64,000 nt of DNA from positions 65,197 to 129,196 of the forward strand of contig CAYWPG010000005.1 in assembly GCA_964460035.1 (NCBI GenBank), written 5' to 3'. Numbering within the stretch: position 1 is the stretch's first letter; each line of letters starts with the position of its first letter. Origin of the DNA: CAYWPG01 sp964460035. GTDB taxonomy: Bacteria; Pseudomonadota; Gammaproteobacteria; Nitrococcales; AK92. The notes beneath the pieces are model-generated. The model was not told the DNA's origin. It was given only the letters and a program-made list of their open reading frames with translations, and searched no databases. Position numbers and translations under genes: made by a program. This document shows, piece by piece, positions 8,222-17,367 of the stretch.

Positions 8222-8998
8222 ATGGCCGCTATCGGAACCGAGCGCGTTCTCAGCGTGCACCACTGGACCGACACCCTGTTCAGCTTTACCACAACGCGCG
8301 ACCCCACCTTCCGGTTCGAGAATGGACAGTTCGTGATGATCGGCCTCAAGGTCGATGGCAAGCCGTTGATGCGTGCTTACAGCATCGTCAGCGCGAACTA
8401 CGAGGACTATCTCGAATTCTATAGCATCAAAGTGCCAGATGGCCCGCTTACCTCGCGGCTGCAGCACCTCAAGGTCGGGGATGAGTTGCTCGTCAGCCGC
8501 AAACCAACCGGCACCTTGCTGCTGCACGATCTGAAGCCGGGCAAGCACCTTTGGCTGCTCAGTACCGGCACGGGGTTGGCGCCCTTCATGAGCATCATCA
8601 AAGACCCCGAGACCTACGAGCGTTTCGATAAGGTGGTGTTGGTGCACGGTACGCGCTATGTCAGGGAACTGGCCTACGACGACTTCATCACCAAAGAGCT
8701 GCCCAATCATGAATTCCTGGGCGAAGAGGTCAGAAAGAAGCTGATCTACTATCCGACCGTGACGCGGGAGCCTTTTCGCAATCAAGGGCGGATCACCACG
8801 CTGATCGAGACCGGCGAGCTGTGGCGCAATGTCGGTCTGCCGCCGCTCGATCCGGCGCACGATCGCGCCATGGTGTGCGGCGGACCGTACATGCTGGAGG
8901 ATCTGACGAAAATGCTCGATGAGCGTGGCTTCCAGATTTCGCCCCATATTGGTGCGCCGGGGGATTACGTCATAGAGCGCGCCTTCGTCGAGAAGTAA
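8222..8998 (+). CDS. fpr: Ferredoxin--NADP+ reductase, Fpr type (copy 1)
   Basis: FAD enzyme that moves electrons between NADPH and ferredoxin or flavodoxin, feeding iron-sulfur and oxidative-stress repair. FAD-binding RAYS is at 51-54, the NADP-binding GTGLAPF at 116-122 and VCGGP at 218-222. The C terminus, AFVEK, is that of the bacterial Fpr subclass found in Pseudomonas. Length 258 aa is typical. A paralogue at 28637-29416 is about three quarters identical by my by-eye count. This copy has no adjacent regulator. Confidence 0.93.
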   Translation: MAAIGTERVLSVHHWTDTLFSFTTTRDPTFRFENGQFVMIGLKVDGKPLMRAYSIVSANYEDYLEFYSIKVPDGPLTSRLQHLKVGDELLVSRKPTGTLLLHDLKPGKHLWLLSTGTGLAPFMSIIKDPETYERFDKVVLVHGTRYVRELAYDDFITKELPNHEFLGEEVRKKLIYYPTVTREPFRNQGRITTLIETGELWRNVGLPPLDPAHDRAMVCGGPYMLEDLTKMLDERGFQISPHIGAPGDYVIERAFVEK

Positions 8999-9130
8999 GG
9001 ACAGCGGCGGCTGCGCGTGGTAAGCCTCAGCGAGTGCCTCCACTGAGCCGGATAGATCTGGAGGCATACGCATCTACAGGCGCGCCGGTCGGCTCCCAGG
9101 CCTGGATCGTCGCGGCAAAAGGAGGTTGCT

Positions 9131-9736
9131 GTGAACGAGGTGGAACAAGTTCTGACCTTTTGGTTCGGTCCGGACAGCGACGATCCACAGCGGATCCGAG
9201 AGCTCTCCCAGCGCTGGTTCGCATCCGATCCCGCTTTCGATGAGCAGATCCGCGAGCGGTTCGGCGCGCTATGGCGCAAGGCGAGCGCTGGCGAGCTGGA
9301 CCACTGGGCCGAAACGGCACGCGGGAGGCTGGCGCTGATCTTGCTGCTGGATCAGTTCAGTCGCAACATCGCTCGCGGCACGGCGCAGGCGTTCGCTCAG
9401 GACGACATGGCGGTGCGCATGACCCTCGAAGGGCTGGATGCCGGCCACGACGTTGAGCTCTCCCCTCCCGAGCGGGCGTTTCTGCTCATGCCGCTGCAGC
9501 ATGCCGAGGATCCGTTGCTGCAAGAGCGTTCGGTGGTGGAGTTTCGGCGTTTGCTGGATTCCAGCCCGACGGCTTGGCGCAAGATGCTGTCCGAGAACCT
9601 CGCCTTTGCCGAGGAGCATCGCGATATCGTACGCCGCTTCGGGCGCTTTCCCCATAGAAATCAGGTGCTAGGCCGAGAGTCCAACAAGGCCGAGAAGGCA
9701 TTTCTGCAGGCGGGTGGGCCCCGTTGGGGACAGTAA
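9131..9736 (+). CDS. DUF924 family protein
   Basis: Soluble helical protein of 201 aa belonging to the DUF924 family. The family blocks 'VLTFWFGP', 'ARGRLALILLLDQFSRN' and 'PFMPLQHAED'-like 'LMPLQHAEDPLLQE' are all present, followed by 'RFGRFPHRN..LGRES'. It starts with GTG at 9131, supported by GGAGG immediately upstream. The fold is TPR-like; the biochemical role is not established. It follows fpr by 132 bases on the same strand and may share its transcript. Confidence 0.88.
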   Translation: MNEVEQVLTFWFGPDSDDPQRIRELSQRWFASDPAFDEQIRERFGALWRKASAGELDHWAETARGRLALILLLDQFSRNIARGTAQAFAQDDMAVRMTLEGLDAGHDVELSPPERAFLLMPLQHAEDPLLQERSVVEFRRLLDSSPTAWRKMLSENLAFAEEHRDIVRRFGRFPHRNQVLGRESNKAEKAFLQAGGPRWGQ

Positions 9737-9798
9737 AGCACCGCGTCTCGTGTATGCTCTAGGTGCTGAGTTCACCTTTGTGCCGGAGCTTACGTGCG

Positions 9799-10806
9799 AT
9801 GGGGACACCACCTACCGTTTGCGAGACTTTGGACTCTGCCGCGGCCCCGGCTGCACTGCGCTGGCAGCCCGATGTGCTGGACGGCTTCGAGCAAGCTACG
9901 CTAATGCTTGCCCCTGCGGCCGACGGTCCGGTCGAGATCGTGCTGGTCCGACGCTGTTGCGCGGCAGAGGGTACGCGGGCGGTGCTCTATCTGCACGGGT
10001 TTATCGACTACTTCTTTCAGACGCACCTGGCCGAGTTCTACAACCGGCAAGGACTGCACTTCTACGCGCTCGATATGCGGCGCCACGGCCGCTCCCTGCG
10101 CCCTCATCACCTGCCCTGCTTCATTACCGATATAAACGAGCTATTGGCGGATGTGGCGGCGGCGGTGCGTGTGCTGACCGAGCTGGAGGGAATAGAGTGG
10201 CTGCTGCTCAACGGTCACTCTACAGGCGGGCTGGTCGCCGCCTTGTTCGCCAGCCGCGGCGAGGGGCGGGAGCGGGTCAATGCCTTGTTCCTCAACAGCC
10301 CCTTCTTCGAGATGTACCTGCCTGCGTGGCAGAAGCGACTGCTCAAGCCATTGCTTGCGCGGTTGGGCCGTTTGGCCCCCAGGCTGAAGCTCGCCCGCCT
10401 GTCGCCGCTTTATGCGCAAAGCATTCACGCGGACTATCGTGGCGAATGGTCGTTCGATCTGCGTTGGAAACCGATTGAGGGTTTTCCCGTGTACGCGGGC
10501 TGGTTCCGCGCTATCCATAGGGCCCATCGCGAGCTTGCCCGGGGCCTTGCGATAACATGCCCGTGCTTGGTGCTGCACGCCGAGCGCAGCCTAGTCCCAC
10601 GCCGCTGGAGCGACGCGCTGCGCACGGCGGATGTCGTGCTCGATGTGGAGGACATGAAGCGTCTTGCGCCCCGGTTAGGTCCCCACGTCGAGCGGCACGC
10701 TGTGGGGGACGCCTTGCACGATCTCGTTCTCTCCATTCCGCCCGCGCGTGCGCGCACATTCGAGCTGCTGGCCGATTGGCTAGAGCGCGTAGCGCCCGCG
10801 GCGTGA
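9799..10806 (+). CDS. Alpha/beta hydrolase, serine hydrolase
   Basis: Cytoplasmic hydrolase of 335 aa. The nucleophile is S141 in NGHSTGG; 'LYLHGFIDYFFQTH' provides the oxyanion region and 'ALDMRRHGRS' the strand after it. A candidate catalytic histidine lies in 'GDALHDLVLS' near the C terminus. The first half resembles the lysophospholipase group (DUF-type 'Hydrolase_4'). ATG at 9799 has GGAG ten bases upstream; an in-frame GTG at 9763 would add 12 residues. Substrate unknown. Confidence 0.8.
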   Translation: MGTPPTVCETLDSAAAPAALRWQPDVLDGFEQATLMLAPAADGPVEIVLVRRCCAAEGTRAVLYLHGFIDYFFQTHLAEFYNRQGLHFYALDMRRHGRSLRPHHLPCFITDINELLADVAAAVRVLTELEGIEWLLLNGHSTGGLVAALFASRGEGRERVNALFLNSPFFEMYLPAWQKRLLKPLLARLGRLAPRLKLARLSPLYAQSIHADYRGEWSFDLRWKPIEGFPVYAGWFRAIHRAHRELARGLAITCPCLVLHAERSLVPRRWSDALRTADVVLDVEDMKRLAPRLGPHVERHAVGDALHDLVLSIPPARARTFELLADWLERVAPAA

Positions 10807-10878
10807 CGCCCCTAGGTCGCGTTCTGACGGCTAATGGGCCAAGCTCATGGCGAGCTGGCAGGGTGCCGCTGGCCGTGC

Positions 10879-12930
10879 TCAAAGCCGTACACGGCGGAGC
10901 AGCTGCGCGTTGATGGCGACGATGACCGTGCTCGCCGACATCAGGATCGCGCCCACGGCGGGCGCCAGGATCAGCCCCCAAGCCGCCAGTGCGCCTGCAG
11001 CCAGCGGAATGGCAACGATGTTATAGCCCGCGGCCCACCACAGGTTCTGCAGCATCTTGCCATAACTGGCGCGGCTCAGGCGCACTATGCGCGGCACATC
11101 GCGCGGGTCGCTGCGCACGAGCACTACATCGCCCGCTTCCACCGCCACGTCGGCTCCGGCGCCAATGGCGACGCCGACATCGGCCGTTACTAAGGCTGGC
11201 GCGTCGTTCACGCCATCGCCGACCATGGCGACCCGTTGGCCCTCGCGTTGCAGCTCTTCGATCTTGGCTGCCTTGTCCTGCGGCAGCACTTCAGCGAACA
11301 CGGTGTCTATACCCAGCTCGGCGGCAACCGCTTCGGCCACGGCGCGGGAGTCTCCGGTCAGCATGGCCACTTCCAGGCCCGCTTGGTGCAAGCGCTGTAC
11401 CGCCTCGGCCGATTCCGGCCGCACCGCATCGGCAATGGCGAACACGGCCAGAACCCGCGTGTTTTCGATCAGCCAAATGGCGGACTGTCCGCGCTGGGCA
11501 TAGCCGTATGCCGTCGATCGCAGCGGCTGCGGCAGAGTGATATCAAGGCGGCGCAGCAAGTGAGGGCCGCCCATACGCAGCTCGCGGCCGTCCACCCGCG
11601 CTCGTACGCCCTCACCGGCGGCGGAAGCGAAATCCTGCGCTTGCGGGATGTCGAGACCACGTTCCTGCGCGCTGCGTACTATAGCCTGCGCTAGCGGATG
11701 CTCCGAGTCGCGCTCCACGGCTGCCGCCAGCCGCAGGGCCTCGTCGGCCGCGATGCCGGGTGCGGCTTGCAGATCGACCACGCGGTGCTCGCCCAGCGTC
11801 AACGTACCGGTTTTGTCGAATACCACCACGTCGAGCTCGCGGGCTTGCTCAAGGCCTCGCCGATCGCGTACCAGCAGTCCGCTGCCAGCACCTAAGCTGG
11901 TGGAGATGGCGATCACCAGGGGCACGGCGAGGCCCAGCGCATGCGGACAGGCAATGACCAGTACCGTGACCACACGTTCGATGACGAAGGCGCCGTCGGC
12001 GTCCAGTGCCAACCACGTCAGCGCGGTGAACGCCGCGGCGCTTATAGCCACTCCCGTCAGCAGGAAGGCGGCCCTATCGGCCAGTGCCTGAGCTCGCGAG
12101 CGCGAACTCTGCGCCTGCTCGACCATGCGCATGATGCCGGCCAGCGTCGTGTTCGCGCCGGATCCGGTGACTTGTACGCGTAGGGAGCCGGTGTCGTTGA
12201 CAGTCCCCGCGATCACCCGGTCGCCCGCGGATTTCGCTACCGGGCGCGACTCCCCGGTGATCATGGCCTCGTTGACTTGGCTGTCCCCGCTCAGCACTCT
12301 GCCGTCTGCGGGAAGGGCGGCGCCCGGCCGAACGAGTACCACGTCCCCCTCCCGCAAGACTTCCAGCGGCACCTCCTCCAGTTCCTCGCCCCGAATGCGT
12401 ACCGCTCGGTTAGGCAGCAGCTTGGCCAGCTCTTTCAACGCGCCCTGCGCGCGAGAGACCGAGCGCATTTCTATCCAGTGACCGAGCAGCATGACGGTTA
12501 CCAGCGTCGCCAGTTCGTCCCACAAGGGCGCTCCGGGGTAGCCGGCGGTGACCGCCACGCTGAACAGGAAGGCCACCGCTATGGCCAACGAGATCAGGGT
12601 CATCATTCCCGGTAGCCGCGCCTGCAGCTCGCGCGCCGCGCCTTGCAGGAACACCCAGCCGCCGTAAAAGAAAACCGCCGCGCCGAACAGCGGCGAAATC
12701 CATTGCGAGCCGGAAAACGATGGGGCGTAAAAACCGGTGAGGCTGGGGAGCATATGGCCCCAGATCACCGTGGGGATGGTCAGCGCCAGCGAAATCCAGA
12801 ACTTGCGACGGAACATTTCCACGCTATGCCCGGCGTGTCGGTACGGGCTGTGTTCGCCGTCCTCCTTTCGCTGAGGCCTAGCCTGATGGCCGCCGCGCGC
12901 TGGGCTGGGCGAGGTGTGACGGTCGTGCAT
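10879..12930 (-). CDS. copB: Copper-translocating P1B-type ATPase, CopB type
   Basis: Inner-membrane heavy-metal exporter of 683 aa. The transmembrane metal site is CPH (328-330), the signature of the CopB (P1B-3) group that exports copper; CopA-type pumps have CPC. Other motifs are TGES at 225-228, the phosphorylated DKTGTLT at 372-378, SEHP and GDGVNDAP. The N terminus has no CXXC domain but is histidine-rich (eight or so His within 36 residues), as usual for CopB. ATG at 12930 follows a GGGAGG; the frame runs further up without support. No other cop or cue genes flank it. Confidence 0.93.
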   Translation of the reverse strand: MHDRHTSPSPARGGHQARPQRKEDGEHSPYRHAGHSVEMFRRKFWISLALTIPTVIWGHMLPSLTGFYAPSFSGSQWISPLFGAAVFFYGGWVFLQGAARELQARLPGMMTLISLAIAVAFLFSVAVTAGYPGAPLWDELATLVTVMLLGHWIEMRSVSRAQGALKELAKLLPNRAVRIRGEELEEVPLEVLREGDVVLVRPGAALPADGRVLSGDSQVNEAMITGESRPVAKSAGDRVIAGTVNDTGSLRVQVTGSGANTTLAGIMRMVEQAQSSRSRAQALADRAAFLLTGVAISAAAFTALTWLALDADGAFVIERVVTVLVIACPHALGLAVPLVIAISTSLGAGSGLLVRDRRGLEQARELDVVVFDKTGTLTLGEHRVVDLQAAPGIAADEALRLAAAVERDSEHPLAQAIVRSAQERGLDIPQAQDFASAAGEGVRARVDGRELRMGGPHLLRRLDITLPQPLRSTAYGYAQRGQSAIWLIENTRVLAVFAIADAVRPESAEAVQRLHQAGLEVAMLTGDSRAVAEAVAAELGIDTVFAEVLPQDKAAKIEELQREGQRVAMVGDGVNDAPALVTADVGVAIGAGADVAVEAGDVVLVRSDPRDVPRIVRLSRASYGKMLQNLWWAAGYNIVAIPLAAGALAAWGLILAPAVGAILMSASTVIVAINAQLLRRVRL

Positions 12931-13125
12931 ACGTAGCGGCCTCCCTTGGGTGCCTGGGCAGGGAGCATGGAATGCCGACCTATGTTGCGCGCAGGGCAAG
13001 CACAATGCAGCGAGGTCTTGCCAGTCTGGAGACGTGCCGAAGCGGGGCAGTTGGCCGGTGCCGACAAGGTGCCGATTCGACGCCACGGCTGCCTAGCGAT
13101 GCAGACAAGGACCCGGCATACCGGA

Positions 13126-13155
13126 TGGGAGCCGCGCGACGATCGCCGGCTCCCA
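13126..13155 (-). terminator. Terminator-like hairpin after the methyltransferase gene
   Basis: Arms 13126-13134 and 13147-13155 form a perfect 9-bp stem with a 12-base loop. It begins nine bases past the stop codon at 13164 of the minus-strand methyltransferase gene and lies upstream of copB. No T-run follows. Confidence 0.45.
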
Positions 13156-13163
13156 CCCGTTCG

Positions 13164-13946
13164 TCAATCTCCAGGCAGGCGTGCGCCAAGGGCCAGAAAC
13201 AGGGGAATGTCGCAATTGTCCGCTCGCTGCCCGCTTCGTAGCGCCCGCCGGTCCCGGTTAGGCAGCATTGGCGACTCCCTTAGCGCATCGACGATGAAGC
13301 CTGCAGCCGTCAGCGCGGCGATGTAGACCGACAATGGCCGATGATAGCTGCGCGTGATGCCGGTCCCACGTGTATGCGGCTGCATAGGGATCTCGAGTTC
13401 GGTCAGGTAACGGTCTATGCGTCGATACCACAGCCTGCGCTGCCCGTCCCAACCCCAACCGCTTTGCCGCGGGATACGAAAGCACGGGTGCGTCATCAGC
13501 ATCACTAGCCTTCCGCCCGGCTTCAAGACCCAGGCCGCGCTCGTCATTGCCTGGGCCAGCGGAGCGATGTCCTGAACGCTCAGCAGGAAAACCGCGGCAT
13601 CGAAAGTATGCGGCCGCAGTTGCGGGTGTTGTGGAAGCCGAGTCGCATCGCCCACAAGGAAACGTGCCTCGGGGTTATGGCGACGTCCAAATGCGATCAG
13701 CTTGGCGCTGAGATCGATACCGGTGTAGTGTGCGCCCGCATTTCGTACATGCGCTGCCAGTGCCCCTGGTCCGCAACCAATGTCCAGAATCTGCTGCCCG
13801 CGTCGGCAGTCCAGCAAATCCATGACCATAGGGATGGCCAGCTTCCGGTGGTGGAGGCTTCCCCTGGCGCCGGACCACCCAAGGTACCAATCGGCAACAC
13901 CGTCCCAGCTGCTGCTGGAGCGGCTGCTACGTCTGTCATTGTTCAT
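13164..13946 (-). CDS. Class I SAM-dependent methyltransferase
   Basis: 260 aa protein with the Rossmann SAM motif LDIGCGPG at 54-61, motif II acidic residue in 'YTGIDLS', and 'GDATRLPQ' and 'LLSVQDI' further on. The order is that of the UbiE/Methyltransf_11 group, but the substrate cannot be told: 'MLMTHPCFRIPRQSGWGWD' resembles small-molecule methyltransferases annotated only generically. The N terminus is serine/arginine-rich. It sits upstream of copB on the same strand with a hairpin between, so they are probably separate units. Confidence 0.85.
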   Translation of the reverse strand: MNNDRRSSRSSSSWDGVADWYLGWSGARGSLHHRKLAIPMVMDLLDCRRGQQILDIGCGPGALAAHVRNAGAHYTGIDLSAKLIAFGRRHNPEARFLVGDATRLPQHPQLRPHTFDAAVFLLSVQDIAPLAQAMTSAAWVLKPGGRLVMLMTHPCFRIPRQSGWGWDGQRRLWYRRIDRYLTELEIPMQPHTRGTGITRSYHRPLSVYIAALTAAGFIVDALRESPMLPNRDRRALRSGQRADNCDIPLFLALGARLPGD

Positions 13947-14309
13947 GAAAATCGTCTCGCTCGCGCGTTGTTCGTGTGGAAAAGGCGAGAGAGACGCGGT
14001 GAGTGGACGGGCTCTGGAAATGCCCTCCGGGCAGTCAAGACAGGACCGGGCCCAGGCAGGACGAACCGGCAGATGATTATCCGCGCGTGCTGCGTCGGCT
14101 CACCGCGTCAGGCGGCGAGGGTGCGCAGGCGGAAGAATGCGAGGATGGTGATGAACGGCCAAGCGAGCATAAGAGCAGTGCCACCAAAGGAGAGATGCTG
14201 GCGGATTCTATCAGTGGTCGATCCGGGCGCCAATGCACTGCCCTTTGCGTGCATGTGGCCTGGATGATAAAGCTGTCGTGATATTTGCACTGCGCGAGGA
14301 GAGGAAGAC
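13947..14309. other. Divergent intergenic region, nothing recognised
   Basis: 363 bases between the minus-strand methyltransferase and the plus-strand GFA gene. It must contain both promoters. I see only a ribosome binding site (GAGGAGAGG) before the GFA start and no confident promoter, operator or small gene. Confidence 0.4.
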
Positions 14310-14717
14310 ATGCACAAGGGCAGTTGTCTGTGCGGCAGGGTCCGTTACGAGTACTTGGGAGAACTTGACGAGATCTCCATGTGCCACTGTGTGCAATGCC
14401 GCAAGGCGCAGGGCTCGGCGTTCGTTGCCGTCGCGCCGGTGCAGTCTGGGCAGTTTCGCATCGTGCAGGGCGCCGAGTATCTAAAAGAGTTTCGGGCCAC
14501 TTCCAACAAAGCCAGGGTGTTTTGTAGTGAATGCGGCAGTCCGCTCTACAGCGCCCGCGACGATATGCCCCAGGTAAAACGGCTGCGGCTGGGCACGTTG
14601 GAGACGCCGGTAACCGCGGCTAAGCGTTATCATGCGTTCGTTGCCTCCAAAGCCGAGTGGTTCGATATCGCCGATGGTCTGCCTCAGCACGCGGGACTTC
14701 CGGCGCACCGGAATTGA
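14310..14717 (+). CDS. GFA family (glutathione-dependent formaldehyde-activating type) protein
   Basis: 135 aa zinc protein of the GFA/CENP-V family. The ligands are visible: C6 and C8 (GSCLCG), C25, C27 and C30 (CHCVQC), and C72 and C75 (CSECGS). The founding member was described as accelerating S-hydroxymethylglutathione formation from formaldehyde and glutathione, but most family members are uncharacterised, so that activity is not assumed. It is followed by a transglutaminase-like gene 118 bases downstream on the same strand. Confidence 0.9.
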   Translation: MHKGSCLCGRVRYEYLGELDEISMCHCVQCRKAQGSAFVAVAPVQSGQFRIVQGAEYLKEFRATSNKARVFCSECGSPLYSARDDMPQVKRLRLGTLETPVTAAKRYHAFVASKAEWFDIADGLPQHAGLPAHRN

Positions 14718-14835
14718 CCGCGCGCCGCTCCGGGCGCGTAATGTTCCCGCTGCGCGTTTACGACAGGCGTTTCGCCCATGCGCGGAGCGGTCGTTTGGAA
14801 GTTCCAAGGCGCTCCCCTCCGAAAGGGAAAAAATA

Positions 14836-15423
14836 ATGACAATGCAGCCGTTTCTTCGGTCTACCGAGGTTATCGATTGGGAGCATCCCGAGGTTCGCAG
14901 GCTCGCGCGTTCGCTGGTGGGCGATGCGCAGGACGTTGCCGAGGTGGCCAGACGCTGCTTCGAGTGGGTGCGTGATGAGATTAAGCACTCCCGCGACTAC
15001 ATGTTGGAGCCGGTAACATGCGCAGCGTCCGAGGTGCTGGCCATAGGCAGCGGCTATTGCTACGCCAAGAGCCACTTGTTGGCGGCGCTGCTGCGCGCGA
15101 ACGGCATTCCCGCCGGCCTTTGCTATCAGCGGCTCAGCGTCGATGACAACGGCGCACCTTATTGCCTGCATGGCCTGAATGCCGTGCTGCTGCCGGGGCA
15201 CGGTTGGTACCGGATCGATCCGCGCGGCAATCGCAAGGATATCGATGCGCAGTTCGTGCCGCCGGTGGAACGGCTTGCCTATTCCGTCCGCCTGCCCGGC
15301 GAAGCCGATTTGCCGGGGATTTGGGCCGATCCGTTACCCGCGGTGGTGGAGGCGTTGCGCGGGCATGATTCGGCGAGTTCGCTTTATGAAAATTTGCCGG
15401 ATGTTGTGCCGCCGGCGCTCTAG
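14836..15423 (+). CDS. Transglutaminase-like cysteine protease fold protein
   Basis: 195 aa protein with a complete transglutaminase-core triad: C75 (GYCYAKS), H112 (LHGLNAV) and D128 (RIDPRG). There is no signal peptide, so it is cytoplasmic. The bacterial members act as peptidases or amidases more often than as cross-linking enzymes; the substrate here is unknown. ATG at 14836 follows an AAGGGAAA run; the frame extends upstream over the preceding gene without support. Confidence 0.85.
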   Translation: MTMQPFLRSTEVIDWEHPEVRRLARSLVGDAQDVAEVARRCFEWVRDEIKHSRDYMLEPVTCAASEVLAIGSGYCYAKSHLLAALLRANGIPAGLCYQRLSVDDNGAPYCLHGLNAVLLPGHGWYRIDPRGNRKDIDAQFVPPVERLAYSVRLPGEADLPGIWADPLPAVVEALRGHDSASSLYENLPDVVPPAL

Positions 15424-15538
15424 TATGGCGCGCTTCTGGTGGTGCCATGATTTGCGTGGGAAGGGGCTCTCGCTAAAGCGCAGTCGTTGACTTCAAACGG
15501 CTAGGGGATATGCTCCTGGGCGGCATAGCGCAAAACCA

Positions 15539-15565
15539 TAAAGCCAGCAAGGTTGTGGCCGATAG
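15539..15565 (+). promoter_or_regulatory. Sigma-28 (FliA) type promoter for the chemoreceptor gene
   Basis: TAAAGCCA at 15539-15546, an 11-base spacer, then GCCGATAG at 15558-15565. This is close to the flagellar sigma-28 consensus TAAAGTTT-N11-GCCGATAA in both boxes and exact in spacing. It lies about 100 bases before the GTG of the methyl-accepting chemotaxis gene, a class of gene commonly under FliA control. Confidence 0.75.
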
Positions 15566-15662
15566 TTACTAGTTGATTCGCTGGACTCGCCGAGATCGGC
15601 CCCGGGGATGACATCCCTATCCGGTTGGGTGGCCGCCGCTCGAACAACTCCCGAGGTTTATC

Positions 15663-17261
15663 GTGAAACTCCGCACTAAGCTCTTATGCGCCTTCGGCGT
15701 AGTGTTTGCTCTGCTTTTGCTTACTTCTGCGTCCTCGCTGTTCTCGATGCATGTAATGAGGAAGCAGGCGGATTTCTTCGGTAGTCATCTGGTGCCGGCG
15801 ACCAGCTTGGTCAAGGACGTTCATCGCGGCATTTATCAATACCATCTGAGTGTCAGGCGCGTCATGCTCGGTGCCGCACAGCCCAGCGAGACCGCGGCGC
15901 TCGCCCAGCGGATAGAACAGCAACTGGCGGCCCTGGAGCCGGTACTCGCAGAGGGCGAAGCCAGGGAGTTTCTCGACTCGATGAAGGGCAAGTGGACGGC
16001 TTATTTGCAGGAGACTTCTCGTGCTCAGCAAGCCGCCGCCGGGGGTAACCCGCAGGCCGGGATGCAGATCATGGGTAGTCGGGCGCTGCGGATTCTGCTG
16101 GAGGTCGAGGAGCTGATGGCCGCGGTGGACAGCTATATCGGAGGCCTTGTAGCCCAGGCCTCGGAAAGGGTGGCCAGCCGTCAGCGGACCAGCATAGTCG
16201 TGTTCATCGGTTTGCTGTTGGTGGCGGTCGCCGTTGCCGGGTTCGTAAGCATTTCTGTCTCGCGCTCGTTCGCCGCGCGCGCCGGCCGGCTCCGGCAAGC
16301 CTTTGCGCAAATCGCCGCGGGCGATCTCAGCGTTACTCTGCCTGCCCGCGGCAAGGACGAACTAGCGGAGCTGGCACGGGATTTTAACGCGGTGTGCAGC
16401 CGGCTGAGGGCCGATTTCGCCGAGATCGGGGTGTCTATGAGGACGCTTCGCGATGTGGCGGGCGAGGTGGCGGCATCGTTCGACCGCACCGCCGGACGGG
16501 CGCAAGCTCAGCAGGACGAGATGGATGCGGTCGCCACCGCGATGAACGAGATGGCCATGACCATCAAGGAAGTGGCGGCCAGCGCCGACAACGCGGCGCA
16601 GAGCGCTCGCGAGGCTGACGAGCAGGCGAGCCGGAGCGGCGGCTTGATCCAGGATACCACCGAGGCGATGCGGCGCCTGAGCCAGCGCGTGGAACAAGTA
16701 GCGCAAGGCATTGCCGGGGTCAAAGACAGCAGTGAGGAAATCGGGACCGTGCTGGAAGTGATCCGAGCCGTGACCGAGCAGACCAACCTGCTGGCGCTCA
16801 ACGCCGCCATCGAGGCGGCGCGCGCCGGCGAGCAAGGCCGCGGCTTTGCCGTGGTGGCCGATGAGGTGCGCACGCTGGCCCATCGCACCCACGAGTCCAC
16901 GCTCAAGATCGTAGAGGTTATCGAGCGCCTGCAGGCAGGAGCCGATGCCGCGGTGGAGGCGGCGGCGGTTGCCGTACAGGAGTCGGCAGCGACGGTAGAG
17001 CGCTCCGAGACCATGGCCCAGGCGCTTCAGGTTATTGTGGACGCGGTGGGGCGCATCTCAGATCTGAACGCGGGTATTGCCACCTCGGCCGAAGAGCAGG
17101 GGCGCGTTGCCGAGGAGATGGATCGCAACATCGTACGCATCCGCGACGCGTCCAGAGCGACCTTGGAAGAGGCGGCCCGGGCTCATCAGGTGAGCCGCGA
17201 TCTGAACGCTTTGGCCGAGGGAGTCGTACAGCGGATCGGCCGCTATCGCGTGGCGACCTGA
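15663..17261 (+). CDS. Methyl-accepting chemotaxis protein
   Basis: Inner-membrane chemoreceptor of 532 aa. A first membrane segment (about 9-29) is followed by a helical periplasmic domain of roughly 150 residues of the four-helix-bundle MCP type, a second membrane segment (about 180-200), a HAMP linker and the signalling domain. The kinase-binding hairpin tip (EQTNLLALNAAIEAARAGEQ) is near 370-390 and is fully conserved. No C-terminal pentapeptide tether for CheR is seen. Start is GTG at 15663. A sigma-28-type promoter upstream and a strong terminator downstream make it a single-gene unit. Ligand unknown. Confidence 0.95.
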   Translation: MKLRTKLLCAFGVVFALLLLTSASSLFSMHVMRKQADFFGSHLVPATSLVKDVHRGIYQYHLSVRRVMLGAAQPSETAALAQRIEQQLAALEPVLAEGEAREFLDSMKGKWTAYLQETSRAQQAAAGGNPQAGMQIMGSRALRILLEVEELMAAVDSYIGGLVAQASERVASRQRTSIVVFIGLLLVAVAVAGFVSISVSRSFAARAGRLRQAFAQIAAGDLSVTLPARGKDELAELARDFNAVCSRLRADFAEIGVSMRTLRDVAGEVAASFDRTAGRAQAQQDEMDAVATAMNEMAMTIKEVAASADNAAQSAREADEQASRSGGLIQDTTEAMRRLSQRVEQVAQGIAGVKDSSEEIGTVLEVIRAVTEQTNLLALNAAIEAARAGEQGRGFAVVADEVRTLAHRTHESTLKIVEVIERLQAGADAAVEAAAVAVQESAATVERSETMAQALQVIVDAVGRISDLNAGIATSAEEQGRVAEEMDRNIVRIRDASRATLEEAARAHQVSRDLNALAEGVVQRIGRYRVAT

Positions 17262-17311
17262 TGCGGATCAGTGAAGCCTGCGATAGGCCTCGGCGCGGCG
17301 GACGAGATTAG

Positions 17312-17343
17312 AAAGAGACGCGGCATGGCCGCGTCTCTTTTTT
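17312..17343 (+). terminator. Rho-independent terminator after the chemoreceptor gene
   Basis: Nine GC-rich base pairs (17315-17323 with 17329-17337) extended by A-T pairs, loop of five, followed by a run of T. The A-run on the 5' side lets it also serve the convergent minus-strand lipoprotein gene ending at 17368. Confidence 0.9.
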
Positions 17344-17367
17344 GCAGAAAAGCGCTTCAAAGCCGAA

